This document shows, in pieces, positions 1 to 9,372 of a stretch of 34,000 nt of DNA (position 1 is its first letter; each line of letters starts with the position of its first letter). The translations under genes and the position numbers were made by a program. Source of the stretch: Bacteroidales bacterium. Lineage in GTDB: Bacteria; Bacteroidota; Bacteroidia; Bacteroidales; JAIPAH01. Below the pieces are notes generated by a model. That model was not told the DNA's origin, did not search any database, and saw only the letters and a program-made list of their open reading frames with translations. The stretch covers positions 1 to 34,000 of the forward strand of contig JAIPAH010000019.1 in the NCBI GenBank assembly GCA_021740175.1, given 5' to 3'.

Positions 1-2338
1 ATGAATGAAAAAAATGTAAATCCAGGATCTGACCGAACCCGGGAAACAAATCCCGGTGACTTTGACGCCGGAGGTTAGAAAAATAGACACGGGGTTGCAG
101 GGTAAAATACCTATCATTACTAAAACTCAACGTGTCAGTATTATAAATATCATTAACCCGATAATCCCCCTTTAGCCCGAGACTTAAAAACCTGTTAAAT
201 GCCCCGGCATTAAAGGTATAAGGTAATTCCAGCCCCCCGGAAACTTCAAATTGATTCCATTTAACAAGCTTTTCTTTATCATCTACCTCCAACACTCGTT
301 CTCTTCTGCCGTAGCTCGTACCAAAATTTAATCTCGGGTACCACCCGTCATAGGCTACTTCCAAATAATAATTACCTCCTTCATCGTCATAATCATAATA
401 ATAACCGGCGGATGTAAACGTACTGCTCATCAGATTCTGAGAATGAACGGAAACACCAGGTCCATAGAACCGGTTGTTTTTGCTGTAGCCAAAAGGGGTC
501 AGGCTGTGAAAATTAAAAAGATTTTTCTCTTTTTTGTAATCCGCTATCTCTTTCTCCGGTTTCGGGAGATCTTCGTAATCTATCGGTTTCTTTTTTATTC
601 GGCTTGCCAGACGAAAAGGTTCACCGGCAGGCACCCTGGTTTTTTTCCACAAACCCTCTTTAACATCAAAACCTCTCAATTTGTATCCATCGGCAGTGTA
701 GCTGGAAAGCAATATTTCATCAGAATAATGAAACGAGGGGTAACCGACACCATACCTGGCATTAGTAAGGCGATAAAGATCGCGGGTTTTTAGCCGGAAG
801 GCAAAAAGGTCATTCTTCCCATAATAGGGAGCTATAAAAAAAAGATACTCCCCGGTAAGATAAGGATGGGCGATGTCAAAATGGGTTTCCCCAAAAATCT
901 TCTTCACTTTATCCATGGATGGATCGAGGGAATATATCGCCTTGCCTTCCCCGGTTACTTTAACAAAAACTATCTTGTCGCCCTGTGAAGACCAGCGGGG
1001 CGTCATGATAAATTCTCCAGGGGGAAAGACACGTGAATAAGTGATTTTGCCGGACTTCGGGTTCATCACTACAAGCGAATAATCTCCGCTTTTGTTTGCC
1101 CTGACGGCAACAAGAGCTTCTTTTTGGGGAGACACATCAGGTGCAAAGTAGCGTTTATTTTTGGGGGTTAATTCAGAAGATTCTTCTCTTTGATAATCAT
1201 ATCTTTTCAGCACCGAATAGTTTTGCAGCCCCCAGCGAGGGTCATTGTAATACTCCGCCCAGTAGACTGCATTTTCTCCAATCGCTAATTTCTCATCAAA
1301 CACATTGCCCGGGTAGTGAAGGATTTCTTCCTTCGCTCCATTTAGCCTAACAAAGGCAGGGATATCTTTATAACTTTCCCGGTAGGCAATGATGTCATCG
1401 CCCACTCTTCGGGCATGTGTATACGATTTATAAACTCCTTCGGGGGTATGAATCGTATCATAATCCGGTTTTTGCTTTTTTTTGAATTCCTTATTATCCA
1501 CCACCTCGCGCATCGCTTCTTGATAAAAGGCCTCCAGCTTTTTTCCTGTATGGTGTTTTACTGAAGCGGCAAAAGGAGACGGTGCATAGGGTTTCCGCGC
1601 TGTTTCACCGCTCACCTTGCGCCATAACGAGTCGCCGTATTCTTTCTTCCCATAAGCCACAAGATGATAACCCAAATTGTAATGATTCAGCTGCTTATCC
1701 TTATAAGAACCATTAATAGCCTTGTCATACGAATATATCTCTCCTTCGTTCATGGCCGCTCTTAGTTGCATCAGGAAATCGGCATCCCGGCCCCGCCCGC
1801 TTTCCGAATAGGCCGTTTCACCGGCTACGGCTTCCCCTTCAATAAACCAGAATGGTAAGCGGGACATAGCTCCTGCTATGGCAGCGTCTCCCATTAGCCA
1901 GGTTAAATGTCGCGCAAATCCCTGGCGAAAAACTTCAATCTGCTGAGTATGATAATATTCATGCAAAGAGAGCTGCTGAAGCCACTTTTGTGCACCTGAA
2001 GTCTGAGGGGCAATGGTGTTGATTTCCATACGTAAAGGAGCGGGAACACTAAAACCATTGGAAACAACCGACCTATTATGTACCACCACATCGGTATGAC
2101 GAGGGATAATACCGGTTTTTTCTGAAAAAAATGCTCGCGTCTTTTCCATTAATCGGGCATAATAGTAGGCCTGAAGACTGCTGCTTTCGCTGAAATGGAC
2201 GGTAAAATGCCCGGTGTTTAACTGTTTCCATTCCACACTAGCTGGCTCCTGTCCGTAGAAAAAAAACTGAGACTTGCCCGGAATGGCGAGTAAAAGGAAA
2301 AACAAAAAAGCAGAAAAAAATAAAATACGATTATTCAT
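1..2338 (-). CDS. Exported gluzincin-like peptidase / beta-propeller / outer-membrane barrel protein (partial, C-terminus off window)
   Basis: I translated this frame on the minus strand; it is open from an ATG at 2338 to the window edge, about 779 codons with no stop. The N-terminus is a signal peptide (hydrophobic run at residues 4-20). Residues 126-130 read HEYYH, an HExxH zinc site, followed by FIEGEA near 165-170, whose Glu is the likely third ligand; this is the pattern of peptidase-MA-like gluzincins. The middle (about 300-560) has TolB-like propeller strands such as SPQKEALVAV and RWSSQGDKIVFV. From about 600 on, the alternating aromatic segments (NLMSSTFTSAGYYYDYD, RVYFSNLRRQSHRDLFPGFG) look like an outer-membrane beta barrel. 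The start is favoured by the signal peptide directly after it. Domain families are inferred from motifs; substrate and activity are unknown. A gap of 88 bases separates it from the upstream gene on the same strand, and I see no clear promoter or terminator there. Confidence 0.75.
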   Translation of the reverse strand, partial: MNNRILFFSAFLFFLLLAIPGKSQFFFYGQEPASVEWKQLNTGHFTVHFSESSSLQAYYYARLMEKTRAFFSEKTGIIPRHTDVVVHNRSVVSNGFSVPAPLRMEINTIAPQTSGAQKWLQQLSLHEYYHTQQIEVFRQGFARHLTWLMGDAAIAGAMSRLPFWFIEGEAVAGETAYSESGRGRDADFLMQLRAAMNEGEIYSYDKAINGSYKDKQLNHYNLGYHLVAYGKKEYGDSLWRKVSGETARKPYAPSPFAASVKHHTGKKLEAFYQEAMREVVDNKEFKKKQKPDYDTIHTPEGVYKSYTHARRVGDDIIAYRESYKDIPAFVRLNGAKEEILHYPGNVFDEKLAIGENAVYWAEYYNDPRWGLQNYSVLKRYDYQREESSELTPKNKRYFAPDVSPQKEALVAVRANKSGDYSLVVMNPKSGKITYSRVFPPGEFIMTPRWSSQGDKIVFVKVTGEGKAIYSLDPSMDKVKKIFGETHFDIAHPYLTGEYLFFIAPYYGKNDLFAFRLKTRDLYRLTNARYGVGYPSFHYSDEILLSSYTADGYKLRGFDVKEGLWKKTRVPAGEPFRLASRIKKKPIDYEDLPKPEKEIADYKKEKNLFNFHSLTPFGYSKNNRFYGPGVSVHSQNLMSSTFTSAGYYYDYDDEGGNYYLEVAYDGWYPRLNFGTSYGRRERVLEVDDKEKLVKWNQFEVSGGLELPYTFNAGAFNRFLSLGLKGDYRVNDIYNTDTLSFSNDRYFTLQPRVYFSNLRRQSHRDLFPGFGQILDLHFFHS

Positions 2339-2426
2339 TCACAGAACATTTTTATAATCCACACAATACCTACTTCATTAACCCAATAACCCGTTGAGGA
2401 AACCGAATGTTCAGCATATAAGTTTC

Positions 2427-3137
2427 CTAACCGAAATGCCTTTCAAAATATTTCCACAGCTTATCACCAGGTACCGGCGCGGTAATCGCTACTTCCGTCT
2501 CTTTAACAGGATGCGGAAAAAACATTTTCCGGGCATGCAAGTGGATAGAAGCATCCTTGTTTGACGTATAAAAACCATATTTAAGGTCCCCTTTGATAGG
2601 GTTCCCTATGGCAGAAAGCTGCGAGCGCACCTGGTGATGACGTCCTGTAACGAGTCGGACTTGCAAAAGATAATACCGGTCACTATGACCAATTGTTTGG
2701 TATTCCATGCGAGCTATTTTTGCATTTTTCCGGAACCCGGGAAAGGCGTAAGACTTATTCTTCTGCGGGTTTCTCACCATATAGTGTACCAGGGTTCCCG
2801 TGGATTTCTCCATAGCCTTTGCAACCACCGCCCAGTAATATTTTGTGATTACGTGCTCCTGGAGCATCCGGTTCATTCTTGCAAGCGCTTTACTTGTCTT
2901 GGCAAAAACAACGATCCCGCTTGTAGGGCGATCGATACGATGAACAACACCCAAAAAAACATTTCCCGGCTTATTGTCTTTTTGCTGAAGGAAGTGTTTG
3001 TATTGTTCATTTAAAGGTATATCACCCGTTTTATCCCCCTGAACAATTTCGGAAGGCTGTTTATTAACAATCAGGAGATGATTATCCTCAAAAAGTACTT
3101 TCGAGGCCAAATCGTTATATGTATTCCCGGTCGGCAA
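2427..3137 (-). CDS. RluA-family RNA pseudouridine synthase
   Basis: This 236-residue protein should isomerise a specific uridine in rRNA or tRNA to pseudouridine in the cytoplasm. The family signature HRIDRPTSG is at residues 66-74, with the catalytic Asp at 69, followed by VVFAKTSKAL. Further family marks are VTGRHHQVRSQLS (RNA-binding/active-site helix) and the C-terminal IHLHARKMFFPHP. There is no N-terminal S4 domain, so it is a short form like RluA/TruC, and the target uridine cannot be told from sequence. The gene starts 6 bases after the stop of panB on the same strand, so the two are very probably co-transcribed from the panB promoter. The family call is secure; the subfamily is not. 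Confidence 0.93.
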   Translation of the reverse strand: MPTGNTYNDLASKVLFEDNHLLIVNKQPSEIVQGDKTGDIPLNEQYKHFLQQKDNKPGNVFLGVVHRIDRPTSGIVVFAKTSKALARMNRMLQEHVITKYYWAVVAKAMEKSTGTLVHYMVRNPQKNKSYAFPGFRKNAKIARMEYQTIGHSDRYYLLQVRLVTGRHHQVRSQLSAIGNPIKGDLKYGFYTSNKDASIHLHARKMFFPHPVKETEVAITAPVPGDKLWKYFERHFG

Positions 3138-3143
3138 AGGCTC

Positions 3144-3965
3144 TTAATATTGTTCCCTATCATTGGGGAAATCCAAAGATTTAACATCCTGAATATAAGT
3201 TTGCACCGAACCTGTTATCTCTTCTTTCAAATTATGATAGCGTCTCAAAAAACGAGGAGAAAAATCCTGGGTAATACCCAGCATATCATGAAGCACCAGC
3301 ACTTGTCCGTCAACATCGGGGCCTGCACCTATTCCTATTACCGGGATACTCAATTCTCCGGCTATTCTTTTTCCAAGATGGGCGGGGATCTTTTCCAGAA
3401 CCAGGGCAAAGCAACCGGCATCTTCCAAGCGGTGGGCATTCTCTATAAGTTTATTAGCTTCTTCATCCTTGGTAGCCCGAACAACATATGTCCCGAATTT
3501 ATGTATGGATTGCGGTGTGAGTCCTAAATGGCCCATAATTGGGATTCCTGCGGAAAGAATGCGCTCTACCGATTCGATAATCTCTACTCCGCCTTCCATC
3601 TTTATGGCATTAGCTCCACTCTCTTTCATAATACGGATAGCTGAATTCAGGGCTTCCTTTGAATTGCCCTGGTATGTTCCGAAAGGCATATCGACAACTA
3701 CCAGCGCCCTTTCTACAGCACGCTTAACCGAAGTAGCATGATATATCATTTGATCGAGGGTTATTGGTAATGTTGTAGTATTGCCTGCCATAACATTGGA
3801 AGCTGAGTCGCCCACCAGCAACACATCTATACCTGCTGCATCCAATATTCGCGCCATAGAAAAATCGTACGCAGTCAACATGGCTATTTTTTCTTGTTTG
3901 AGCTTCATTTCCTGCAGGACATGAGTTGTTACTTTTGGCGCCGGTGACATTTTAGCTGATGACAT
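3144..3965 (-). CDS. panB: 3-methyl-2-oxobutanoate hydroxymethyltransferase (ketopantoate hydroxymethyltransferase)
   Basis: PanB transfers a hydroxymethyl group from 5,10-methylene-tetrahydrofolate to 2-oxoisovalerate, giving ketopantoate, the first committed step of pantothenate and coenzyme A synthesis. The 273-residue length is normal for the family (about 265-280). Diagnostic segments are [13 protein letters not shown] (metal-binding Asp), [30 protein letters not shown] and [20 protein letters not shown]. It forms a two-gene unit with the pseudouridine synthase downstream and is divergent from the lipoprotein gene starting at 4148. A Bacteroidota -7 element lies about 40 bases upstream of the start. 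No other pantothenate genes are in the window. Confidence 0.97.
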   Translation of the reverse strand: MSSAKMSPAPKVTTHVLQEMKLKQEKIAMLTAYDFSMARILDAAGIDVLLVGDSASNVMAGNTTTLPITLDQMIYHATSVKRAVERALVVVDMPFGTYQGNSKEALNSAIRIMKESGANAIKMEGGVEIIESVERILSAGIPIMGHLGLTPQSIHKFGTYVVRATKDEEANKLIENAHRLEDAGCFALVLEKIPAHLGKRIAGELSIPVIGIGAGPDVDGQVLVLHDMLGITQDFSPRFLRRYHNLKEEITGSVQTYIQDVKSLDFPNDREQY

Positions 3966-4005
3966 AAGCTATTGTTTAATTTTCTTCATTCTAATAAGAC
4001 GAGCA

Positions 4006-4013
4006 CAAAAATA
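4006..4013 (-). promoter_or_regulatory. Probable -7 element for panB-rluA operon
   Basis: On the minus strand this reads TATTTTTG, an exact fit to the Bacteroidota -7 consensus TAnnTTTG, 40 bases before the panB start. I see no good TTG at the -33 position, so the assignment rests on the -7 element and its location. Confidence 0.5.
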
Positions 4014-4109
4014 CAGCCTTAACACGTGATTAGTAAATATAGTTTCGATTTTTTTTTGCCTGATATTTATTATGTGATGGTGATAAACCTACTGAAACCT
4101 TTTATTTAT

Positions 4110-4117
4110 TACATTTG
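4110..4117 (+). promoter_or_regulatory. Probable -7 element for lipoprotein gene
   Basis: TACATTTG fits the Bacteroidota TAnnTTTG consensus and would give a leader of roughly 25 bases before the ATG at 4148. A second match, TAATTTTG, lies at 4131-4138 but is too close to the start to be the better candidate. No clear -33 TTG is present. The location argues against the earlier ATG at 4115, which falls inside this element. Confidence 0.45.
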
Positions 4118-4147
4118 TCAGTTGTTAAAATAATTTTGTTTTCAATT

Positions 4148-5215
4148 ATGAATAAATTCTCCTTAATTATAGCCGGCATTTTCGGTGCTCTGCTTTTCCA
4201 GTCATGTGAAACGGATTTTGATGTCACGGCAGAATGGCAGGATATAACCATAGTGTATGGCTTGCTGAATACGAATGACAGTGTTCATGAAATCAAAATA
4301 AACAAAGCTTTTCTAGGTGATGGGAGTCTTATCGAATATGCCGCCAATGAAGATTCCGCACTTTACGAAAACCTGGATGTCAAACTTCAGGAGCTTAATA
4401 AAGACTCAACCGTAATCGATGAATTCCCGCTTGATACCACCGTAATTCATAATAAAGACACTGCCGGTGCTTTTTTTGCTCCCGACCAGGTGATCTATAC
4501 CACCGGAAGGGATAATAAGGTTTTTCTGGATGATGATTATCTTTATCGGCTTAAAATATACATCCCGGCGCGGGATAAAACCGTCACGGCAACTACCGGC
4601 CTTGTGTACAATAACGACAACCATTTTTCGGAAGACAACTTAACCATTGATAAACCTTCTTTGGGTGGTTTCGGTGAACCTACTATTTATTTCTCTATGA
4701 ATGAAGATTTTTATCAAACAGTAAAGTGGAATACGGCAAAAAACGGCCGGCGCTATCAGCTTGAAATCCATTTTCGATTCCAGGAACGAACCCAAAACGG
4801 CGATATCAAAAAACGAACTATCACATGGTCTTCCTTTGACCTCAAGCAGTCACGTAGCTCCGAAGGTGGAGAAACTATGGAGATTAGGTTCCCCCATACA
4901 AAATTCTATAAATTTGTCGCCGATAATGTCCCCTATGAAAACCAAGAGAAAGAAGATGAAGTATCTTTACGGATCGCTAAAAAAATTGATTTTGAAATCT
5001 CCGTAGCCTCCGATGTTTTTGATACTTACATGCAGATATATGAACCCTCGCAAGGAATCGTAGAATACCGACCGGAATTCTCCAACGTGGAAAACGGGAT
5101 GGGGCTATTTGCCAGCCGTACTTCAAAAACACGTTCCTTTGTTCCATCAATAAATGTAAAAGATATCTTAAACGAAGAATACACCCTCCTCAAGTTTCAA
5201 AAAGTTGATAACTAA
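4148..5215 (+). CDS. Uncharacterised surface lipoprotein (possibly DUF4249-like)
   Basis: From the ATG at 4148 the protein has 355 residues. It opens with a lipoprotein signal peptide (MNKFSLIIAGIFGALLFQSC), with the lipid-carrying Cys at residue 20, so it should be anchored to the outer or inner membrane. An in-frame ATG at 4115 would add 11 residues before an already complete signal peptide and overlaps the likely promoter, so I prefer 4148. The mature part is beta-rich, with the segments ITIVYGLLNTNDSVHEIKIN and ENGMGLFASRTSK near its two ends, an arrangement I associate with DUF4249-type Bacteroidota lipoproteins. No catalytic motif is visible. It is transcribed divergently from panB and is followed by a 215-base gap before dnaK, so it is probably monocistronic. 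Function unknown; the family assignment is tentative. Confidence 0.8.
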   Translation: MNKFSLIIAGIFGALLFQSCETDFDVTAEWQDITIVYGLLNTNDSVHEIKINKAFLGDGSLIEYAANEDSALYENLDVKLQELNKDSTVIDEFPLDTTVIHNKDTAGAFFAPDQVIYTTGRDNKVFLDDDYLYRLKIYIPARDKTVTATTGLVYNNDNHFSEDNLTIDKPSLGGFGEPTIYFSMNEDFYQTVKWNTAKNGRRYQLEIHFRFQERTQNGDIKKRTITWSSFDLKQSRSSEGGETMEIRFPHTKFYKFVADNVPYENQEKEDEVSLRIAKKIDFEISVASDVFDTYMQIYEPSQGIVEYRPEFSNVENGMGLFASRTSKTRSFVPSINVKDILNEEYTLLKFQKVDN

Positions 5216-5370
5216 AAATCAGGAGGTTCAACCCTAATATTTCTTTAAAAGTTTACACACACAAATTCAAGTGCTTAAACCAAACTGTCTTTTTGTCACA
5301 ACACCCAAAACTTCAGTAATTGCTAGACAAATACATGTCATTATTGCATCATAAGGATGTAAAATATTTT

Positions 5371-5386
5371 TGGCATAATGATTGAA
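5371..5386 (+). promoter_or_regulatory. Possible sigma-54-like -24/-12 promoter of dnaK
   Basis: The stretch TGGCATAATGATTGAA has the GG of a -24 box and the TTG of a -12 box at exactly the sigma-54 spacing (consensus TGGCAC-N5-TTGCW), 44 bases before the dnaK ATG. The last conserved position is A instead of C, so it is an imperfect match. No TAnnTTTG element is obvious nearby. Confidence 0.3.
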
Positions 5387-5430
5387 ACGTTCTTTTCTGA
5401 AAAAAAATTTGTAAACAAAAAAGGAATAAA

Positions 5431-7419
5431 ATGGGAAAAGTAATAGGTATAGACCTTGGAACTACGAACTCATGTGTAGCAGTAGTTGAAGGTAAAGATC
5501 CGCAAGTTATACAAAATAGTGAAGGCCGACGCACAACGCCGTCTATTGTTGCGTTTACAGAAAATAATGAACGCAAAATCGGCGACCCGGCAAAACGACA
5601 AGCTATAACGAATTCAGAAAAGACGATTCATTCTATCAAGCGTTTTATGGGAGAGACCTATGATAAAGTTGAGCAAGAAATCAACAGGGTCTCTTACAAA
5701 ATCGAAAAAGGTGACAACAATACCCCGCGAGTTAAGATTGATGATCGGATGTACACACCCCAGGAAATCTCAGCGATGATTCTTCAAAAAATGAAGAAAA
5801 CAGCTGAAGATTATCTGGGTCAAGAGGTTACGGATGCGGTAATAACCGTGCCGGCTTATTTTAGCGATTCACAAAGGCAAGCTACCAAAGAAGCAGGTGA
5901 AATTGCCGGGTTGAATGTAAAAAGAATTATTAATGAGCCGACAGCAGCATCCTTGGCTTACGGGCTGGACAGAAAAGACAAAGATGAGAAAATCGCCGTT
6001 TATGACTTGGGTGGAGGTACTTTTGACATCTCTGTACTCGAGTTAGGCGGTGGTGTTTTTGAAGTTAAATCCACCAGCGGTAATACTCATCTCGGTGGCG
6101 ACGACTTCGATGAGGCTGTCATCAACTGGTTAGCCGAAGAGTTTCTCAAAGACGAAAATATTGATCTTCGGAAAGACCCGATGGCATTGCAGCGATTGAA
6201 AGAAGCTGCGGAAAAAGCCAAAATTGAGCTTTCCAGCGCTCAATCCACGGATATTAATCTGCCATACATTATGCCGGTAGACGGTATTCCGAAGCACTTG
6301 GTCAAGACCCTTACAAGAGCTAAGTTTGATGCGCTGACCGAAGATTTGGTTAAATCAGCCTCAGACCCGATGAAAAAAGCGCTGGATGATGCCGGTTATT
6401 CACCTAGTGACATTGATGAAGTGATTCTTGTAGGAGGTACTACGCGTATGCCTTCTATTCAAAAATCCGTTGAGGATTTCTTTGGTAAGAAACCATCCAA
6501 AGGAATTAACCCCGATGAAGTCGTAGCTTTAGGTGCCGCTATTCAAGGAGCTGTTCTCGGTGGAGATTATCAGAAAGAAGATATCGTACTTCTTGATGTA
6601 ACTCCGCTCTCATTAGGCATCGAAACATTGGGTGGCGTGATGACCAAACTCATTGAGGCTAACACGACTATCCCGACCAAGAAGACGGAAACATTCTCCA
6701 CAGCTGCCGATAATCAAACGTCGGTAGAGATACATGTGCTGCAGGGTGAGCGACCAATGGCTAAAGACAATAAGAGTATCGGTAAATTCCATCTCGATGG
6801 TATTCCACCGGCACCGAGAGGGGTCCCTCAAATTGATGTCACTTTTGACATTGACAGCAATGGCATTATCCACGTATCGGCCAAAGACAAAGGCACAGGC
6901 AAAGAACAGAATATACGCATCGAAGCCAGCTCTACGCTTAGCGAAGAGGAAATCAACAAGATGAAAGAAGAAGCTAAAGCGCATGAAGAAGAGGATAAGA
7001 AACAAAAAGAGCGTGTTGAAAAACTGAACCAGGCCGATGGCTTAATTGCTCAAACTGAAAAACAGATGAAAGATTACGGGGATAAGTTGCCGGCCGATAA
7101 GAAGAAACCGATTGAAGATGCCTTGCAAAAGTTGAAAGATGCCCATCAGAAACAAGAGATGGAAACCATCGATTCAGCTATGGAGGAGCTCAATAAAGCT
7201 TGGCAAGCTGCCAGCCAGGACCTTTACAATGCTCAGCAACAAGAGCAGTCAGGTCAGCAAGGCGGCGGTGAACAAACCCAGGAAGAGAGCCAGGCCAGCG
7301 GCCAGGAAGCTTCATCTGAACAACAGCAGTCTTCGGGCAGTGATGATGAAGTGACAGACGTTGACTTTGAAGAAGTCAATGAAGAAGATAAGAACAAGAA
7401 TAAAGATAAAAATAAATAA
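5431..7419 (+). CDS. dnaK: Molecular chaperone DnaK (Hsp70)
   Basis: DnaK is the cytoplasmic ATP-driven chaperone that binds exposed hydrophobic peptides, working with DnaJ and GrpE. The nucleotide-binding domain (about 1-385) shows [13 protein letters not shown] at the N-terminus, [45 protein letters not shown] and [12 protein letters not shown]. The substrate-binding domain follows, with [17 protein letters not shown], then the helical lid. The 662-residue length is slightly above the usual 630-640 because of a Gln/Gly/Ser-rich linker and a Lys/Asn/Asp-rich tail after the conserved VTDVDFEEV end. AGGAA just before the ATG can serve as a weak ribosome site. dnaJ and grpE are not adjacent. 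A clear terminator follows, so the gene is a single transcription unit. Confidence 0.99.
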   Translation: MGKVIGIDLGTTNSCVAVVEGKDPQVIQNSEGRRTTPSIVAFTENNERKIGDPAKRQAITNSEKTIHSIKRFMGETYDKVEQEINRVSYKIEKGDNNTPRVKIDDRMYTPQEISAMILQKMKKTAEDYLGQEVTDAVITVPAYFSDSQRQATKEAGEIAGLNVKRIINEPTAASLAYGLDRKDKDEKIAVYDLGGGTFDISVLELGGGVFEVKSTSGNTHLGGDDFDEAVINWLAEEFLKDENIDLRKDPMALQRLKEAAEKAKIELSSAQSTDINLPYIMPVDGIPKHLVKTLTRAKFDALTEDLVKSASDPMKKALDDAGYSPSDIDEVILVGGTTRMPSIQKSVEDFFGKKPSKGINPDEVVALGAAIQGAVLGGDYQKEDIVLLDVTPLSLGIETLGGVMTKLIEANTTIPTKKTETFSTAADNQTSVEIHVLQGERPMAKDNKSIGKFHLDGIPPAPRGVPQIDVTFDIDSNGIIHVSAKDKGTGKEQNIRIEASSTLSEEEINKMKEEAKAHEEEDKKQKERVEKLNQADGLIAQTEKQMKDYGDKLPADKKKPIEDALQKLKDAHQKQEMETIDSAMEELNKAWQAASQDLYNAQQQEQSGQQGGGEQTQEESQASGQEASSEQQQSSGSDDEVTDVDFEEVNEEDKNKNKDKNK

Positions 7420-7438
7420 CAGATAATCCCGATTAGTT

Positions 7439-7477
7439 AAAAGCCATCTTTATCAAAAAAGATGGCTTTTTTATTTT
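7439..7477 (+). terminator. Rho-independent terminator of dnaK
   Basis: A perfect 10-bp stem AAGCCATCTT (7441-7450) pairs with AAGATGGCTT (7459-7468) around an 8-base loop, followed by a T-rich tract to 7477. It lies 20 bases after the dnaK stop. Confidence 0.92.
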
Positions 7478-7530
7478 TCAAAAATTCTTTAATTTTACAT
7501 CATCCTTAAAAAAGTAAAAAGGAGAAAAAG

Positions 7531-7551
7531 ATGAAATACCAATTACACTAA
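7531..7551 (+). promoter_or_regulatory. Possible six-codon leader ORF upstream of the T9SS gene
   Basis: ATG AAA TAC CAA TTA CAC TAA (MKYQLH) sits 24 bases before the ATG at 7576. It is preceded by AAGGAGAAAAAG, a stronger Shine-Dalgarno sequence than most of the real genes in this window have. The related leader at 12185-12228 keeps the downstream part but has lost this ATG and stop. It may be a chance ORF. Confidence 0.25.
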
Positions 7552-7575
7552 TAAAAACTAAAAAATTATTGAATT

Positions 7576-9174
7576 ATGAGAACACTATCTACTCTTTTTA
7601 CAGCAGCATTCATAATGGCTTCAATCTTGTCTTTTGGCCAGAACAAAGAAGTCATTCTTGAAGAGACCTTTGATGACGGTCTGGGCGAATTCACTCAATA
7701 CAGTGTGCTCGACGATGATCTTAACTGGTATTGGGACGAAGAATATGGTGATCCGGCACCATGTGCAACAATGACAGGTTATGGGCAGGTCAACAACGAA
7801 ACGGAAGATTGGCTGATATCCTCTGAATTAGACTTCACAGATTATGAACAACCACGTCTTACGTTCATAGAAGCCATAAATTACGAAGGGGTTGGTGTCA
7901 ACGAAAACCAAAAGGTCATGGTTTCTACGGATTATTCAGGATCGGGTGACCCAAATAATGCTACCTGGGACGAAATGGAAGTTACCAACCGTACCGATGG
8001 CCAATCTTGGAGCTTTATTGAACCCGACCCGGTTGACCTCACCGATTATGAAGGTATGCCAGGTGTTTACATTGCATTTAAGTACACTAGCTCAAGTGAT
8101 AATGCCGCAACATGGGAAATAGACAATATTGTCGTAGAAGAAGCTACGGCCGAAGAACTTATAGTTAATACCCCTAACGGGTTAGAACATTGGCAAAGGG
8201 GTGAAACCTACGAAATTACCTGGACCTCCAACAATTTTGATAACAATGTAAAAATTGAATTGACAGGGGATAACGCCCAGGTTCTTGAAGAATCGGCTGA
8301 AAACACAGGTTCTTATAGCTGGGAAATCCCGTCAGACATTGCTTTAGCAGATGATTATAAAGTAAAAATTTCAGACGTCGATGACGGCACGCCTATGGGC
8401 CAATCCGATACGACTTTCTCTATTATTGACCCGATTTATTTTGAAGGTTTTGAAGAAGATTTCGGTGATTTCATGACAAAAAATGTTACCGGTGAGCAAG
8501 TGTGGCAGCAAGAGACTTATGAAATGCGAAACTATGCCAATATGAGTGGTTATAGCGATGGAGCCGTCGAAAATGAAGACTGGCTTATCTCACCGGCCTT
8601 TGACATGGATGCCTATGAAAATGAAGTCCTTACTTTTGAAAGCGCCGCCAATTATGAAGGCCCTAATATTGAACTGAAAATGTCAACAGACTATGACGGT
8701 TCAAGCGACCCGAGCGAGCAGGGAACATGGTCTGATATAACAGGTGAGGCTGATTGGTCGGAAACAGAGTATAACTGGGTTCCCTCCGGGGAAATTGATC
8801 TTTCAGCAGAAGAAGGCTCCTCCGTATATATAGCTTTTGTTTACAAATCAAACCCGGATGAAGGCGCTATGACTTGGGAAATAGATAATTTCATGCTGCA
8901 GGGAGATGAAACCAACAGTATTGGTGATAACGAGTTTAGCTCCGGCATTTCCATTTACCCGAACCCCTCAAACGGACAGTTTACAGTTGACTCCGAAAAT
9001 CTTGAAAATGCTGAAGTAGCTGTTTACTCCATTACCGGGGCCAAAGTTTATGAAACCCGGATAAGTAACACCAAGCAAAACATGAATCTCTCAAACCTGG
9101 ATAAAGGCATATACACACTGCGTTTTATTACACAGGATAACAAAGTAGGCGTTAAGCAAGTGGTTATCAAATAA
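7576..9174 (+). CDS. Secreted T9SS protein with two choice-of-anchor J (cleaved-adhesin type) domains
   Basis: The 532-residue product starts with a signal peptide (MRTLSTLFTA, cleaved near residue 22). A choice-of-anchor J / cleaved-adhesin-type domain spans about 27-190 (ETEDWLISS, NNATWDEMEV, AATWEIDNIVVEE). A Kre9/KNH-like Ig-fold follows at about 198-288 (LIVNTPNGLEHWQRGETYEI, SYSWEIPSDI), then a second anchor-J domain (about 292-440; ENEDWLISPAFDM, MTWEIDNFML). The last 75 residues are a type A T9SS sorting domain: ISIYPNPSNGQFTV, an internal VAVYSITGAKVYE, GIYTLRF and a basic end QVVIK. It should cross the outer membrane by T9SS and be surface-bound or released; such domains often bind glycans or proteins, but the ligand is unknown. 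It is flanked by terminators and so is monocistronic. Its N-terminal module recurs in the gene at 12229. Confidence 0.92.
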   Translation: MRTLSTLFTAAFIMASILSFGQNKEVILEETFDDGLGEFTQYSVLDDDLNWYWDEEYGDPAPCATMTGYGQVNNETEDWLISSELDFTDYEQPRLTFIEAINYEGVGVNENQKVMVSTDYSGSGDPNNATWDEMEVTNRTDGQSWSFIEPDPVDLTDYEGMPGVYIAFKYTSSSDNAATWEIDNIVVEEATAEELIVNTPNGLEHWQRGETYEITWTSNNFDNNVKIELTGDNAQVLEESAENTGSYSWEIPSDIALADDYKVKISDVDDGTPMGQSDTTFSIIDPIYFEGFEEDFGDFMTKNVTGEQVWQQETYEMRNYANMSGYSDGAVENEDWLISPAFDMDAYENEVLTFESAANYEGPNIELKMSTDYDGSSDPSEQGTWSDITGEADWSETEYNWVPSGEIDLSAEEGSSVYIAFVYKSNPDEGAMTWEIDNFMLQGDETNSIGDNEFSSGISIYPNPSNGQFTVDSENLENAEVAVYSITGAKVYETRISNTKQNMNLSNLDKGIYTLRFITQDNKVGVKQVVIK

Positions 9175-9200
9175 CAACGAAAGGTTCTTATAAAATTTAA

Positions 9201-9233
9201 AAGCCGCCATCATTTTTATGGCGGCTTTTTTTT
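9201..9233 (+). terminator. Rho-independent terminator
   Basis: AAGCCGCCAT (9201-9210) pairs perfectly with ATGGCGGCTT (9218-9227) around a 7-base loop and runs into eight T residues. It lies 26 bases after the stop at 9174. A closely similar hairpin follows the next gene. Confidence 0.93.
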
Positions 9234-9372
9234 ACTCTTTATCTCTAAAGAATTAATTTTAACTTTACTTTTAAGATTTTTAATAATAATTTTATATAAG
9301 AATACTAATATCTATAATCAAATTTGCATCTTTACATCGAATTAATTCATAAACGACAAAACTTACTTAAGG

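Noticed and set aside
443-793. 116-codon plus-strand frame in the first 2.3 kb
   Set aside because: It is the shadow of the minus-strand peptidase/barrel gene, which has a signal peptide, a zinc motif and a continuous frame.
2397-2428. AGGAAAC/GTTTCCT inverted repeat as a terminator of the pseudouridine synthase gene
   Set aside because: The 18-base loop, the overlap with the stop codon and the lack of a T tract make it a poor terminator.
5220-5232. Shine-Dalgarno-like CAGGAGGTTC after the lipoprotein stop
   Set aside because: No start codon or coding frame follows at a useful distance; it is probably chance.
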